Shown one piece after another: positions 25,101-37,037 of a DNA stretch of 64,000 nt (its first letter is position 1; each line of letters starts with the position of its first letter). The stretch is taken from the NCBI GenBank assembly GCA_030063045.1, contig JAQSEB010000001.1:3472001-3536000 (forward strand), read 5' to 3'. The notes under the pieces were generated by a model. The model was not told where the DNA came from. It worked only from the letters and a program-made list of their open reading frames with translations, and ran no database searches. The position numbers and the translations under genes were made by a program. The stretch comes from Pratylenchus scribneri (Eukaryota > Nematoda > Chromadorea > Rhabditida > Pratylenchidae).

Positions 25101-28100
25101 AATCGGATCGAAAAAATGTATGGGCTGGCCACACTTCGTTACCAGGATTTTGGAGCCCGAACAAAGCTCACGAATTTGGACAGCAATAATGGTAAAAAAA
25201 TAATTGAAATATAAAATGTTTTATTTATTCCAGTTGATTTCTATCATCAAAAATGCACTGCATCAAATATTTGTCGCATTCTGAATTGTCCACATGCCAA
25301 TTTCTACACAATACCGCACAATTATACTTGCCTAACAAATCAACATTTGGAAAATGATGAACATAATGATAGTTCGAATGAGGAAATATTGGAACAAAAA
25401 ATGTTCGATCCAAACAACTTCCACGTAAAATGTTTTCCATTTTATTTTATTAGTTTATTATTTCATTAATTTACACAAATTCCCTATTTAAAAATTATTT
25501 TATTTTTTTTTAATCCTAAAGGAAATAATGCTGAATGTGCACGCCGGTTTGGATGGATGGTATTTCAAAAGGGCCAATGGAATTCCACATTTCCATCGGG
25601 AAAATTTACAAGAAATTGTGGAATTTTGTGATCCTAAAAAATGGTGAGAAAAATGTTATAAATTAGTTTAATTATTTTTTTAGCGATCGTTGGTCACAAC
25701 ATTGCCAATGTTTTCATCATTATGAATTTGGTCTGGGCAATATTGTCCAGGTTAAAATTTAATTAATAAAAATAAATTCATTCATTTTAATAATAAATAA
25801 TTTATGGGAAAATAAATTGAATTTTATTTAGAAAAAAAATTTAAACTCAGTAAAATTGCAATTTTAAATATTAATTTATTTTAAAAAATAAAAATGAAAT
25901 ATACTTAAAAAATTAAAAAGAATTTGGTCCCATAAGATGACATTAGCCACATGGGCAAATATGTTGCATCCATTTCATTTACATGGCACAAAATTTTACG
26001 TGGTAAAAACCGGTATCATGGGCGTCAATTATACGATGAATGATGATTTGGAATGCGCGGAAAAAGAGGTGATGATTTTTGAGAATTTATTTTTACATAA
26101 ATTAAATTACATGAACAATTTAGAATAATTCCGCCTGTTTTGCTAAGAATAATTCCGCCTGTTTTGCTTAGAATAATTCCGCCTGTTTTACTTAGAATAA
26201 TTCCGCCTGTTTTACTTAGAATAATTCCGCCTGTTTTACTTAGAATAATTCCGCCTGTTTTACTTAGAATAATTCCGCCTGTTATACTAAAATGATTCCG
26301 CCTGTTTTGCTTAGAATAATCCCGCCTGTTTTACTTAGAATAATTCCGCCTGTTTTACTTAGAATAATTCCGCCTGTTATACTAAAATGATTCCGCCTGT
26401 TTTGCTTAGAATAATCCCGCCTGTTTTACTTAGAATAATTCCGCCTGTTTTGCTTAGAATAATCCCGCCTGTTTTACTTAGAATAATTCCGCCTGTTTTG
26501 CTTAGAATAATTCCGCCTGTTTTGCTAAGAATAATTCCGCCTGTTTTGCTAAGAATAATTCCGCCTGTTTTGCTAAGAATAATTCCGCCTGTTTTGCTAA
26601 GAATAATTCCGCCTGTTTTGCTAAGAATAATTCCGCCTGTTTTACTTAGAATAATTCCGCCTGTTTTGCTTAGAATAATTCCGCCTGTTTTACTTAGAAT
26701 AATTCCGCCTGTTTTGCTTAGAATAATTCCGCCTGTTATACTAAAATGATTCCGCCTGTTTTGCTTAGAATAATTCCGCCTGTTTTACTTAGAATAATTC
26801 CGCCTGTTATACTAAAATGATTCCGCCTGTTTTACTTAGAATAATTCCGCCTGTCTTGCTTAGAATAATCCCGCCTGTTTTACTTAGAATAATTCCGCCT
26901 GTTTTGCTTAGAATAATTCCGCCTGTTTTGCTAAGAATAATTCCGCCTGTTTTACTTAGAATAATTCCGCCTGTTATACTAAAATGATTCCGCCTGTTTT
27001 GCTTAGAATAATCCCGCCTGTTTTACTTAGAATAATTCCGCCTGTTTTGCTAAGAATAATTCCGCCTGTTTGACTAAGAATAATTCCGCCTGTTTGACTA
27101 AGAATAATTCCGCCTGTTTGACTAAGAATAATTCCGCCTGTTTTACTTAGAATAATTCCGCCTGTTTGACTAAGAATAATTCCGCCTGTTTTACTTAGAA
27201 TAATTCCGCCTGTTTTGCTTAGAATAATTCCGCCTGTTTTGCTTAGAATAATTCCGCGTTTTGCTAAGAATAATTCCGCCTGTTTTGCTAAGAATAATTC
27301 CGCCTGTTTTAGTTAGAATAATTCCACCTGTTTTGCTAAGAATAATTCCGCCTGTTTTGCTAAGAATAATTCCGCCTGTTTTGCTAAGAATAATTCCGCC
27401 TGTTTTAGTTAGAATAAGTCCGCCTGTTTTAGTTAGAATAATTCTGCTAAGAATAATTCCGCCTGTTTTGCTAAGAATAATTCCGCCTGTTTTGCTAAGA
27501 ATAATTCCGCCTGTTTTAGTTAGAATAATTCCACCTGTTTTGCTAAGAATAATTCCACCTGTTTTGCTAAGAATAATTCCGCCTGTTTTGCTAAGAATAA
27601 TTCCGCCTGTTTTGCTAAGAATAATTCCGCCTGTTTTAGTTAGAACAATTCCACCTGTTTTAGTTAGAATAATTCCACCTTTTTTTAAGAATAAATCTGT
27701 CTTTTTATGGTTAATAAGAATAGTTTTCTCTATTTAAGAATAATTATGTATGAATAAAATTAAGAATAAAAATACAATTATTTAAGAAATATTGTCTCTC
27801 ATTCAAATGGCGAAATAGAACATTCAATGGAGGTAATATTCCAGGAATGCATCGGAATCCAGTGTTGCGCGACACAATTATGGTCCCAAGCAAAGGATAT
27901 GTGACTATCCGGTAAGTAACTGGATAAATAATTAAAAAATCTTAAAAAATAATAAAATAATAGATTTCGCGCCACAAATCCGGGTTGGTTTTTCGGGCAT
28001 TGCCATTTGCTCTACCATGCAATGGACGGAATGAGTTTTGCCTACAAAGTAGACTCCAAGACTGGCCCTTCCATCATTCCCAGTCCGCCAGCGAATTTTC

Positions 28101-28252
28101 CAATAAATTGTGGCCATTTTGAAGGCCAAGAAGATTGGGCCGACGGAAAACAAGTGGATGGAAAGAATTCATCAATTCAAGAATTTTGGCCAAATATTTT
28201 GCTCATTTTCTTTTGTTCAATTATTATTTCTTTTCAATTTTTGATTATTTAA
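22189..28252 (+). CDS. multicopper oxidase (laccase-like) with one in-frame TGA
   Basis: Seventeen exons join in phase to 746 codons: 22189-22296, 22594-22695, 23393-23553, 23633-23803, 24019-24068, 24137-24270, 24312-24419, 24548-24689, 24728-24772, 24817-24890, 24972-25191, 25234-25424, 25522-25643, 25684-25750, 25937-26068, 27787-27911, 27964-28252. A signal peptide (MDFVKFCIFIIFYS) starts the protein and a hydrophobic tail (ILLIFFCSIIISF) may serve as GPI signal or membrane segment. All four copper motifs are present: HVHG (153-156), HWYHGH (194-199), HPFHLHG (576-582) and HCHLLYHAMDGM (663-674) with a Met axial ligand. Codon 162 (bases 23745-23747), six codons past HVHG, is TGA in an otherwise intact frame. 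This means a recent pseudogene, a polymorphism, an error or read-through. Intron 6 uses a GC donor at 24271. Intron 15 holds a 1.6-kb minisatellite. Extracellular oxidation of phenols or metals is the family role. Confidence 0.88.
26121..27690. repeat. 24-bp minisatellite array 2 (about 65 copies)
   Basis: Same 24-bp family as at 10983, read here as its reverse complement. The core is AGAATAATTCCGCCTG with linkers such as TTTTACTT, TTTTGCTA, TTTGACTA and TTATACTAAAATG. Because 24 is a multiple of three, long artificial frames of repeating IIPPVLLR run through it; they are not genes. It fills intron 26069-27786 of the multicopper oxidase gene. Confidence 0.96.
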
Positions 28253-29204
28253 ACGGAAATCCGTTAACCGTCCATTCGATTAAAATGACCCAACTAAATT
28301 CCGTTTATTTTTCCCAAAAATCAATTGATCAAGCCCATTCTCCTCCACTTTGTGAACCATCCCATTTGTGGTGTTTGTGTTTTGGGGGTTTGTTTTGACC
28401 AAATTCAGAAAATGTTTTCGCTCTCCCAATATCCCCTCCCTCATTTTTGGGTGTCTGGATAGCGACAACTTCCCCCCCCCCTCTCTGTACCATTGTTTGG
28501 CCAAAATGAATTAAAGGGTTGGTGTGGGAATGGAAATGGTGAATTGAGATGGTGGATGGAACAAATAGGGGATGGAAATGGAAGTAATGGGAAAATGAAC
28601 TGGGATAAATGACGTGAATTGTGTACGAGGGGAGAAAAGGAAATAAATATAAGCCAAAGACCCAAGAGGAGAATTAAAATTCAAGGTGAATTTGGGTTCC
28701 CTTTTATAGATATTGCATTAAAAAATTAATAATAAATTCTAAAATTTAAATAAGAAAGCTATACTCCGACATATTATCAAAATTAATACCCTATTGGCCA
28801 TTCCGAAAATGTAATCCCTTTGAGTCAAGAGTCAATTCCGCAGTATCTCTTTTGATTAACAATATTAATTTGACTTTATTTTATAGGCTATATTCAAATT
28901 CTAGGAGTAGTCTTTATTTATTATACTTTTCTCCAACTCCAAGAGAGCCATTATAATTTCAAATGGATAATTTTCTTCCTAATAAGAAATAAAAATTCAT
29001 AAGATATTTTTAAAATAAAGATAAATAATTTTGAATGCTCTAATATTTTTCCTTCCCTTTTATACAAGACATTGATATATCATTATCATTAGAGTAAAAT
29101 GAAGGGAGTTTTATTAAAAATGAGATGGCCTGAAGCATAATTCTTTATTTTTTCACTTTTTTCTCTTTTCTTATTTAATTAATAATTTTATTATTTAGAC
29201 GAAA
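28253..29204. other. 3' flank of oxidase gene, duplicated at 32.1-32.7 kb
   Basis: No gene. From the stop codon to about 28870 this flank aligns with 32110-32730 (shared words TGGCCAAAATGAAT and GTCAATTCCGCAGTATC), so it is one arm of a direct segmental duplication. Confidence 0.6.
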
Positions 29205-31448
29205 ATGGAATTTCTGTTTTGGTTTCTTTTCATCAATTTATTCAATCATTTTCCGAAAATTTGCTCAATGGAAAACACTTTGATTGTCGAAATTCAAAGG
29301 AGTGAAATGAATCCGGAATATGACTTCCTCTATTCTAATTTTAATGAAGCTCCAATGAAATTGGAATTGTATCCTTTACATGATTGGAATTGGAACAACA
29401 AAAAGGAAGCACTTTGGAAGGTTCAAATTGAGGAAAACAATATTAAATTCGACAAATTCACATTTGAACAATTGCCAAATGAATGGATTTATTATGGATA
29501 TGATTTTAATTTAGATCCAGTAGAAAATGGCAAAAAATTTCGGGAAACTTTGTTGGAATTGCGCATCGAATTGATTGATGCAAAAGAGGTAAAAATAAAA
29601 AGTGCATACCAATACGAAAAAATTTCCTCGAACGAGATCGAATTCGAGAACGAATACCTAAATATAAATTTGTAAAAATGAAGGGTTGTTGCTTTTTGAG
29701 TCGAAAATTTTTAAAAATTTTTTTCTGTCAAATAATAGTTCAAAACGAGTCCTGAAGCTAAATAAAAATTCATAATTATTTTAATGTAACTCAAAATAAA
29801 TTAGTATGCACAATACAGCACAATATTGGCTGGTTCTCTATGGGCATTTTAGAGAGATGGAATAAAATAAACAATTTATAAAGCAAATAGAAAAAATAGA
29901 ATAGAATATGTAAAATAAAGAAATAACTTCTATACTAATAAGAGTATATTAATCAAAAAAGGCAATTTTTATTATTAGCCTAATATAATGATGATAAATG
30001 ATAAAACAAAAAATAATTTGCCATTTATGCAATTCATCAAAATAGGATCTTATAATTTCCATTGACAGATTCGATTCCGAACAATTCGACTTAAAGAGAC
30101 TCAGAATAACCATCATTTGTGGCATTTTAGTTTAAGGCCCATGTTGGAAAAAGAATGGCAAAATAGGATGCCTGTACCGAAAATTAAAATGGAATTGAAA
30201 ATGGATGATTTGGCCATTTCCCATTCGCATTTGGTTTATGCCAAAATACAATTTGGATTTTGTATGAAAACACTTGAGGAAATATTTAAGATTCTGACAG
30301 AAAATGTTACCAAAGAATCCAATGAACCGAAGCAAAAAGTAAGGACAAAAATATTAAAAAAATTAAAAAAATTGAATAATGTATTTGGATATAATATTGT
30401 GATTTCCTATTTTCTTGTCGGATCTAACAATCAGTTTAAAACCTTGTTTCCTTTTTGGTACATGGTACTAATGCAGTTTAGAGGAAGAGCAGGAAAAAGT
30501 GAAGGGTCCCCCTCCCCGCCCCCATCCCCCCAAGAGATAGGGTTAAGGGTAGACCCTTCTCTAAATTGCATTAGTAGTACCAAAAATTATTAATTTCTTT
30601 ATTAATGTTGCATTCACCATTTTTGTAAAATTTCCCTTGAATGTACACCTAATTTTAGGTCAATTTTCTTAATCATCATTATCTGTGAATGAAAATAAAT
30701 TTGGTCACTATCCCTCTGAAAATAACCGAGAGCCAAGAAATTATAAAGGAATAAGACAAAATTATATCCAATTTAATGTATAAAATAATAATAAATTATT
30801 CCAGTTCGAATTACAAAATCATTTAAATTTTCTTTCATCAGATCTATTTAATGGCAGAAGCATATCGAGATTTGCAATGGCAAATTTACAATGTACAAAA
30901 ACTCCATTTGAATGAATTGGAGAAAATATTCCATAATGGAGTTCTCGAGGTGAATGATAAATTCAAAGAATTTGAGAAAGAATTGCCAAAGATAAAGCAG
31001 GAAATGGACGAATATAAGAAAAAAATGTTGGGAGCACAAGAAGGTGATTATGGAATTTATTTTTGTATTCTCTTTAAACCTATATTTCCAGATTATATTA
31101 CGGCTCGCAAAGGGAATAAACAAATGCCAATATTATACAAAAGTTTGCTTGATAAAGGCAAACCGCTCGATGATGAGGCGAATATTTTGAATGAAAAAAT
31201 TATGGACCTTCAAAATTTGATTATCGAAATGCCGACAAAACAAGACGGTAAAAAATTAGAAAATTTTTTTCGATATTATATTTAAAATTAATCAAAAAAT
31301 AAATTCAGCAAATGCTGTTGGTTCATCAAGAAATGCGGGAAAAAGAAAAATGCCACCTGTTGCTGGAAGTCCCCGCAAAAAGCATGCAAAATTATCGTCG
31401 TCTTCACATAAAGGCAGCACAGACAGTGAGAGAACCATTTCCGATTGA
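29205..31448 (+). CDS. secreted protein with basic C-terminus, family A member 1
   Basis: Five exons (29205-29588, 30069-30338, 30842-31043, 31092-31247, 31309-31448) give 383 aa. MEFLFWFLFINLFNHFPKIC is a signal peptide. The middle is helical and acidic (EKIFHNGVLEVNDKFKEFEK). The C-terminus switches to a basic Ser-rich tail, GSSRNAGKRKMPPVAGSPRK then KHAKLSSSS, resembling a bipartite nuclear localisation signal. The same SRNAGKRKMP block ends the minus-strand gene at 39190-41894, also a secreted protein, so the two form a family. Signal peptide plus NLS-like tail is a common effector layout in plant-parasitic nematodes; a function in the host is inference only. It lies between the oxidase and its duplicated 3' end. 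A small TIR element sits in intron 2. Confidence 0.75.
30457..30581. mobile_element. short TIR element (MITE) in intron
   Basis: Left end GGTACATGGTACTAATGCAG and right end, reverse-complemented, GGTACTACTAATGCAATTTA form imperfect inverted repeats of about 30 bp around a C-rich centre (CCCCCTCCCCGCCCCC). Located in intron 2 of the secreted protein gene. A target duplication is not clear because T and A runs flank it. Confidence 0.6.
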
Positions 31449-31900
31449 AAGCAAAAATGAAAAGAAACACTCAGAAAAGTGCTTTTTACAAAAACGTTAG
31501 CTTCATTCAATTTTTATTCAAAATTATATTTTATTGCTTCCTGGGACACAAATATCTCTATTTTAATATAGGTATCCACATTCCCTGTCTGTCATTTATT
31601 TTATTTTAAACATTTTATAAAAATGGATATCTTCGGACTATTTTGTGTAAATTTTATATAAATTTCATTTAAAATTCATTATTTCAATAAGAAAAATTAC
31701 ACAATCAAGGGATTTAATTTTGGCAAATATCCAAAATTTGTCTAGATTGGATTTATTGTTCCTAATAAGGAAGAACTCTTTAAAATAGTGCCATTGAAAT
31801 CGGAACAATTGTTTAACAAAGCATTAATTGGATTTTACAATAATGTATAATTTAATGGCACGCACTGATTTCCACTCATCTGACCATACCTTTATACCAA
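31449..31900. other. AT-rich spacer
   Basis: Spacer between the secreted protein gene and the duplicated oxidase end. No gene seen. Confidence 0.5.
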
Positions 31901-32109
31901 TTTACCTACAAAATGGACCCTAAAACCGGCTTTTCCATCATCCCTTGTCCACCAACGAATTTTCCAACAATTTGTGGCCATTTTGAGGGCCAAGAAAGAT
32001 TGTGCTGTAGAAAATCAAAAGGATGGAAAGAATTCATCAATTAAAGTATTTTGGCCAAATTTTTGTTCATTCAATTATTTTTTTTTCTTTTCTATTTTTT
32101 ATAATCTAA
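31901..32109 (+). pseudogene. multicopper oxidase last-exon fragment
   Basis: Direct copy of the end of the oxidase last exon at about 28030-28252. It matches CCTACAAA, AATTTTCCAA, GTGGCCATTTTGA, GGATGGAAAGAATTCATCAA and TTTTGGCCAAAT. An extra A after GGCCAAGAA shifts the frame, and TAG then interrupts it. No upstream oxidase exons are seen before it, so this is a 3' truncated duplicate that continues into the copied 3' flank. Confidence 0.85.
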
Positions 32110-32958
32110 ACGGAAAATCCATAAACATTCAATGCCTTCAAAATCTTTTCCCACTTCAAAAATCACAATTTTATAAAAATCAATCGATTCAGGCCCATTT
32201 CATAGCCTTGTGATTTCATCATATTTTAGCTTTTTTGCGGGTTGATTTTGGCCAAATTCAGGCAATATTTAGCTTCCTCCATATTCCTTCTTCTTTGGTT
32301 ATATACATGCTCAGGACAGTGCCTTGATCCTCCCAATCTCTATCCCAATTATGTGGCCAAAATGAATGAATTGATTGGGAATTGATGTAGGTAATTGGGT
32401 ATGTGGAATGGGCCATGAAAGAGAGTGAAAGTCTTTTAGGAGGGGATGAGTGACCTGACATGTGGAATTTGGTTGGTTTCGATGTGGGAATTTAGGGAAA
32501 TAATATAAGTTAAATCAGAAACAAGGACTGCTGGAATATGCCTCTATTCTCTATTATTGACTGTTAGAATAATAATATATTCTAAAAATCCCGAGTCATA
32601 TTCAAAATTAGTGTAAAATTTTATACTAAAATTGTGATAATTTTATTCTTTTGAGTTTTGACCATTTCCTAAGTCTAATCATCTGATGAGTCAATTCCGC
32701 AGTATCATTCTTCCCTAACCAACAATTTTTTTCTAATTTGCCTTAATTTTATCGGAAATTCCAATTTTCAAAATTATAGTCGAAGGCTTATTAATTATTA
32801 TTAGATAACTATCAACATGAGGCCCATTATAAAGTACCTATTTTGCAATTTTTATATACCTAAGAATCCGAACTCTAATTTTTACCTTTCGAATTGAATT
32901 TTTTGTCCGGTCGAATCTTAAATTAATTAATTTTAATTATATTTAAATCAATTAAAAA
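32110..32958. other. duplicated 3' flank and spacer
   Basis: Through about 32730 this is the diverged copy of the region after the oxidase gene; the remainder is AT-rich spacer before the last exon of the minus-strand gene. No independent gene. Confidence 0.55.
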
Positions 32959-35239
32959 TCAACAATTGCTGCCTTCCATGATATTTTCTTCATTGGCACT
33001 TTCGCCACTCGATCCATCTGCTTCTTCAAATATTCCGGGATTTCCACTGGATGAGGCTGCGGTGGTGGAGGTGGCAGACGTGGTGCAGAATTTGTCGTCG
33101 ATTTGTTGTGATTTGGGTACAGCAGTGATGGAGGAGAATGTGGGGGCGGTGGACTGCTTGAACTCATTTACACACTGAATGTGAAAGTATTTAACAATTT
33201 TGATATGAAAAATATAATACAAAAATTTAATTTGGATTAAATCCAATTAAAGAATTAATCAGCTATATTTGATAATAATTTTCAAAATTTATTCATTTAA
33301 AGCTTGTTAAAGATATGATGAGTCGGCAAAAATTGTCATCTTCCCATTCACATTAAATAAATTGCAAATATCATCATTTTGGTCTCTTTGCGATTAGTCA
33401 AGTATCATCTTGGTCTCTTTGTGTCAATGTGTTGCCGTCTCCCTCACTGGTTCTTCTCGAATACCTTCTTCGCACTTTCAAAAGAAGGGTAGTGGTCGAT
33501 GGGCAATGGCTCGAGCTCGTGGCACCCATTCGATGAATTCGCCTTTTGCTGTTCCTCGTCATGTTCCAGAACCGATTCGACGACCTTGAATTGAATGAAT
33601 TACAATTTGATGAAGTAAAATATTTAAAGGAGCTTACCAAATTGGCACGGCGATGATTTTTCGCCTCGATTGAGTTCAGCTGTAAATCGGTGATGGAAGA
33701 TTCGGCCTTTGTTCCATTTTGAATGATCTCATTTGATTGGATCATGTCCTTAAATTTAAGAAAATTAAATAGAATTGAATTTTGGATTTAGACTAACCTT
33801 TGATGCCAACTCCATCATTTGGTTCTCGAATATCTTCGCGCTTCCAAAAGACTGATAGTGGTCGATGGGGAATGGCTCGAGCTCGTGGCACCCGTTCGAT
33901 GAATTCGCCTTTTGCTGTTCCTCGTCATTTCCAGAACCGATTCGACGACCTTGAATTGAATCAATTACAATTTGATGAAGTAAAATATTTAAAGGAGCTT
34001 ACCAAATTGGCACGGCGATTATTTTTCGCCTCGATTGAGTTCAGCTGTGAATCGGTGATGGAAGATTCGGCCTTTGTTCAATTTTGGGTGCCCTCCTTTG
34101 ATTGGATCATGTACTTAAATTTAAGAAAATTAAATAGAATTGAATTTTGGCTTAAGACAAAACCTTTGAAGCCAATTCCATCATTTGGTTGATCCTCATC
34201 CGGATCGTCGATGTAGATCGCCGGACTAATTTTGCGGCCAAAGGCTGAATTCGGATGTGTTGCAACATTCATCATTTCCACAAAAAAAGCGATGTGAGTT
34301 AAATATATTTTTTATGAAATAGGATTTTTAAAAAAATAAAAATTGGTACAAACAATAAAAATAGGCGGCACATACAAATATTATGAACACAAATTAGGCC
34401 AGAATGAGGATATTCGATCGAGAAAGGATAAATTGAGCGAAAAGACGTCTGTAGAAAGTGATGTTAATCTGATCATAATTTAAGGCCATATTGTTCGCAA
34501 GGAGTCGAGCTTTAATCATTGAAAAATAACACAATCAATTTCTGTTTATTGTTGTGGAGAATGTGGCAATTTATTCTCAATTTTCCGGTCCTTCTGCTCG
34601 AACTTTGGTATTGTTAAGTGGGAATTTATGGCAATTCTTTCGGCTAAATGACTAAAAGGTGATTGACTTTAGACTTAAAAAATCCATACTGTAGGAATGT
34701 CAAATGTTCGGTATTGACAAATTCATTTTACTCCCCATAGTCAGAGTCGAACAATTTGAGTTTCATTTCTCGAAAATTAATTAATCCAAGCACCAAATGA
34801 CGACTGAAAGAAATTGGCACCAGGATAAGCCTGGTATTCTTGTCCATTGTGATTGGAATTTGTTTTGATTTTGCAAAATTTAAGAGTGCCTCTGAATTGA
34901 CGTATCGCACATCATTTTTCCCTTCACAAATAATCTTCAAAATTGCATCCCTGGTTGCCACATTTATCCTTTTTCCATCAAGCGTTAAGAATGCCTCGAA
35001 ACTGAGGACACCTTCATAACCCTGAAAATTTCAAATTTCCAAAAATCCACTGTCAAAATCCCTACTTTCAACCAGAAACAATAGTCTTTCACATTTTCAA
35101 TATCCGGTCTTTCTTCCTTGAATTTCGCTTCTGTTTCCTTCGCCAAATTTCTTTCCATAAATCTTGATGCCTTCCATTTCTTTGATATACGTCCAAAAAT
35201 CAAATCTTCCATAGATTGGCCGTAATATTTCTTCTCCAC
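32959..35239 (-). CDS. Ulp1/C48 peptidase-like gene with duplicated exons
   Basis: Model is partial. Exons 35066-35239 and 34732-35021 splice in phase and include LILVPISFSRHLVLGLINF then KLKLFDSDYGE. This matches the Ulp1-type pattern (iiPI..HWvLv.I....i.yDS) of SUMO-protease-like C48 peptidases, with HL for the usual HW. The catalytic Cys region was not found. Further downstream are exons with GRKISPAIYIDDPDEDQPND (about 34194-34281), then two copies of an exon pair (KAESSITD.QLNSIEAKN and DEEQQKANSSNGCHELEP), then a Ser/acidic-rich final exon ending at 32959 (SSSGNPGIFEEADG). The upstream exon copy has a TGA and a 1-base deletion, so it is probably skipped or the locus is decaying. The N-terminus is not determined. 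Confidence 0.4.
33449..34189. repeat. tandem duplication of an exon pair (two units of about 370 bp)
   Basis: Units 33449-33822 and 33821-34189 align over their full length at high identity (for example GGCTCGAGCTCGTGGCACCC and CCGATTCGACGACCTTGAAT in both). On the minus strand each holds two exons and an intron. The 33.5-kb unit keeps an open frame. The 33.9-34.1-kb unit has GGA changed to TGA and a one-base loss (GGAACATGAC to GGAAATGAC). Confidence 0.9.
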
Positions 35240-35394
35240 ACGGTCGAATTAGTTCTTCATCAATAGGAAGGGACACCTCAGATGCACTATTTTACATTCC
35301 CAGCAATACAATTTACTTAAATTTTAATAAAAAATTATTATTTAATAATGATTTATAAAATGATGAAATATATATTATTTTTTATAATTAATTA

Positions 35395-36508
35395 GGCTCT
35401 ACCCCGAAACATCCAAAAGACGAAACATCCAAAGGACGAAACATCCAAAAAGGGAAAATGGGACGAAACATCCAAAGGACGAAACATCCAAAAGACGAAA
35501 CATCCAAACGTCCAAAATGTCCCGAAACATCCAAAAATTTTATTTTTTTTATTTAATAATAAAATGTTTAAAAATATATTTCAGGGGTAATTTGGGGTGC
35601 TGAGCACGATTTTGATGTCCATTTTGCTGTATCTTTTAATCCAAAATTTTTTTTTGGAAAAATCTCACTAAATTCCTTGGTCCCCCCTATGCTTTTCATC
35701 CGAAATTTCAAAATGACTTACAAATGACATGTTCTATATAGCATTGGATAGAGCTCGTCAAGCTGACAGGTAATACGAAAAGATTTTTCGAATTGGTCCA
35801 CAAATAAAGAACTTATAGCCACCAGAAATTCCGAAATATGCAAATTTCCAGCGCAGCTAACTCAGCAATTTCCCAGCCAAATTCAATGTTGTATAGCTCG
35901 TTTGAAAGAGGAGAAAAAGGGCTACAAAATATCCTATAAGCATTTTATACCGTTGATCTCAGCCGAAAATTTGACTTGGCATATTTCAGTTTCTCCACTA
36001 TGGCATCCTGATTCAAATAGTTGCCATCTCTGCTTGTTCGTTGCAACAATTGATAGATCTCGACGAACTGATTACGAAAATATTTTAAATTTCTTGAATT
36101 GATCAAGAAATAAAAAAGTTATGAGATTTGAAAAATTAAAAAAATTGAATATTCAATAATTATCATTTTTGCTAATTAATTTTTTAAAATTAATTTCTAG
36201 AAGCTTAATTTGGCCAAATTCGGATGGAGCTTGTCGAGACGAATCGATTGACCTATCATTTGAATATGTTCAAATCGATTTTTATTGTCAAATAAAATTT
36301 TGGATGTTTCGGGACATTTTGGGCGTTTGGATGTTTCGTCCATTGGATGTTTCGGAAATTTTTCTCCTTTGGATGTTTCGTCCAATTTTCCACTTTTGGA
36401 TGTTTCGTCTTTTGGATGTTTCGTCCAATTTTCCACTTTTGGATGTTTCGTCCTTTGGATGTTTCGTCTTTTGGATGTTTCGTCCATTGGATGTTTCGGG
36501 GTGTAGCG
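35395..36508. mobile_element. hAT-like element with minisatellite arms, TSD ATTAATTA
   Basis: Ends are GGCTCTACCCCGAAACATCC and, reverse-complemented, CGCTACACCCCGAAACATCC, flanked by identical 8-bp ATTAATTA (35387-35394 and 36509-36516). Each end is built from 16-bp tandem units (CGAAACATCCAAARGA) so the arms form a long imperfect palindrome. The centre (about 35580-36290) is unique with no transposase frame. The TSD is AT-rich and so weaker evidence than for the other elements. Confidence 0.8.
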
Positions 36509-36570
36509 ATTAATTATAGTCCACGGCAAAAATATTTATTTTAATTTTATTTCTTTTTATTTATACTCTA

Positions 36571-37037
36571 CACGGCGCTTTCACTATGGGGAAAGAATGA
36601 TCAAAAGGCGGGGCATAAAAAGAATAAAAGAAAAAGGGCAGAGTGAAAGAAGGGAAAACCGCTGCCCGGCCTCGACCCATAGAAGGGAAAAGAGAAAGAG
36701 GCGTAGGGAGGGAGAATGCTGGAAGGAAACAAGAAGAAGATGCGAGGGCATTTCATTGAATTTATAAATAAACCCGGTTTTGAACTAAAAGATGTTCTAC
36801 GAGCTCGAAAGATGTGCTACAATAATTATTTTTAGCCTATCTTGTAGCCCAGAGTCTTTAGTACAAAATTGGAGTTGGAATTTAAAAACTTAAGTTTGGG
36901 AGCCGAGATAGCCTTGGTCACCCTAATCGACCTTTTTTTGGATGAGATAGTAGGGGAAAATATGCAGGCATTGGGAAAAATGCGATATAGAATGAAGGAG
37001 GTTTTGATCATTCCTTCCCCATAGTGAAAGCGCCGTG
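36571..37037. mobile_element. TIR element, 36-bp ends, 6-bp direct repeat ACTCTA
   Basis: The left end CACGGCGCTTTCACTATGGG continues GAAAGAATGATCAAAA; the right end is its reverse complement with one mismatch. ACTCTA flanks both sides (36565-36570, 37038-37043). No coding region. A 6-bp duplication does not fit hAT (8), Tc/mariner (TA) or piggyBac (TTAA), so the superfamily is left open. Confidence 0.85.

Noticed and set aside
10983..27690. CRISPR-like arrays
   Set aside because: Constant 18-bp core with 6-bp linkers is too short and the linkers recur; the genome is eukaryotic and the arrays are intronic minisatellites.
26387..27737. Long open frames encoding repeated IIPPVLLR
   Set aside because: They are the 24-bp minisatellite read in frame (24 is divisible by three) and lie inside an oxidase intron.
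33800..34192. Plus-strand 130-codon frame
   Set aside because: Opposite-strand shadow of the duplicated exon pair, whose splice sites and frame work on the minus strand.
36169..36529. Frames rich in LDVSS/WMFRP on both strands
   Set aside because: Translation of the 16-bp repeats in the arm of the element at 35395-36508.
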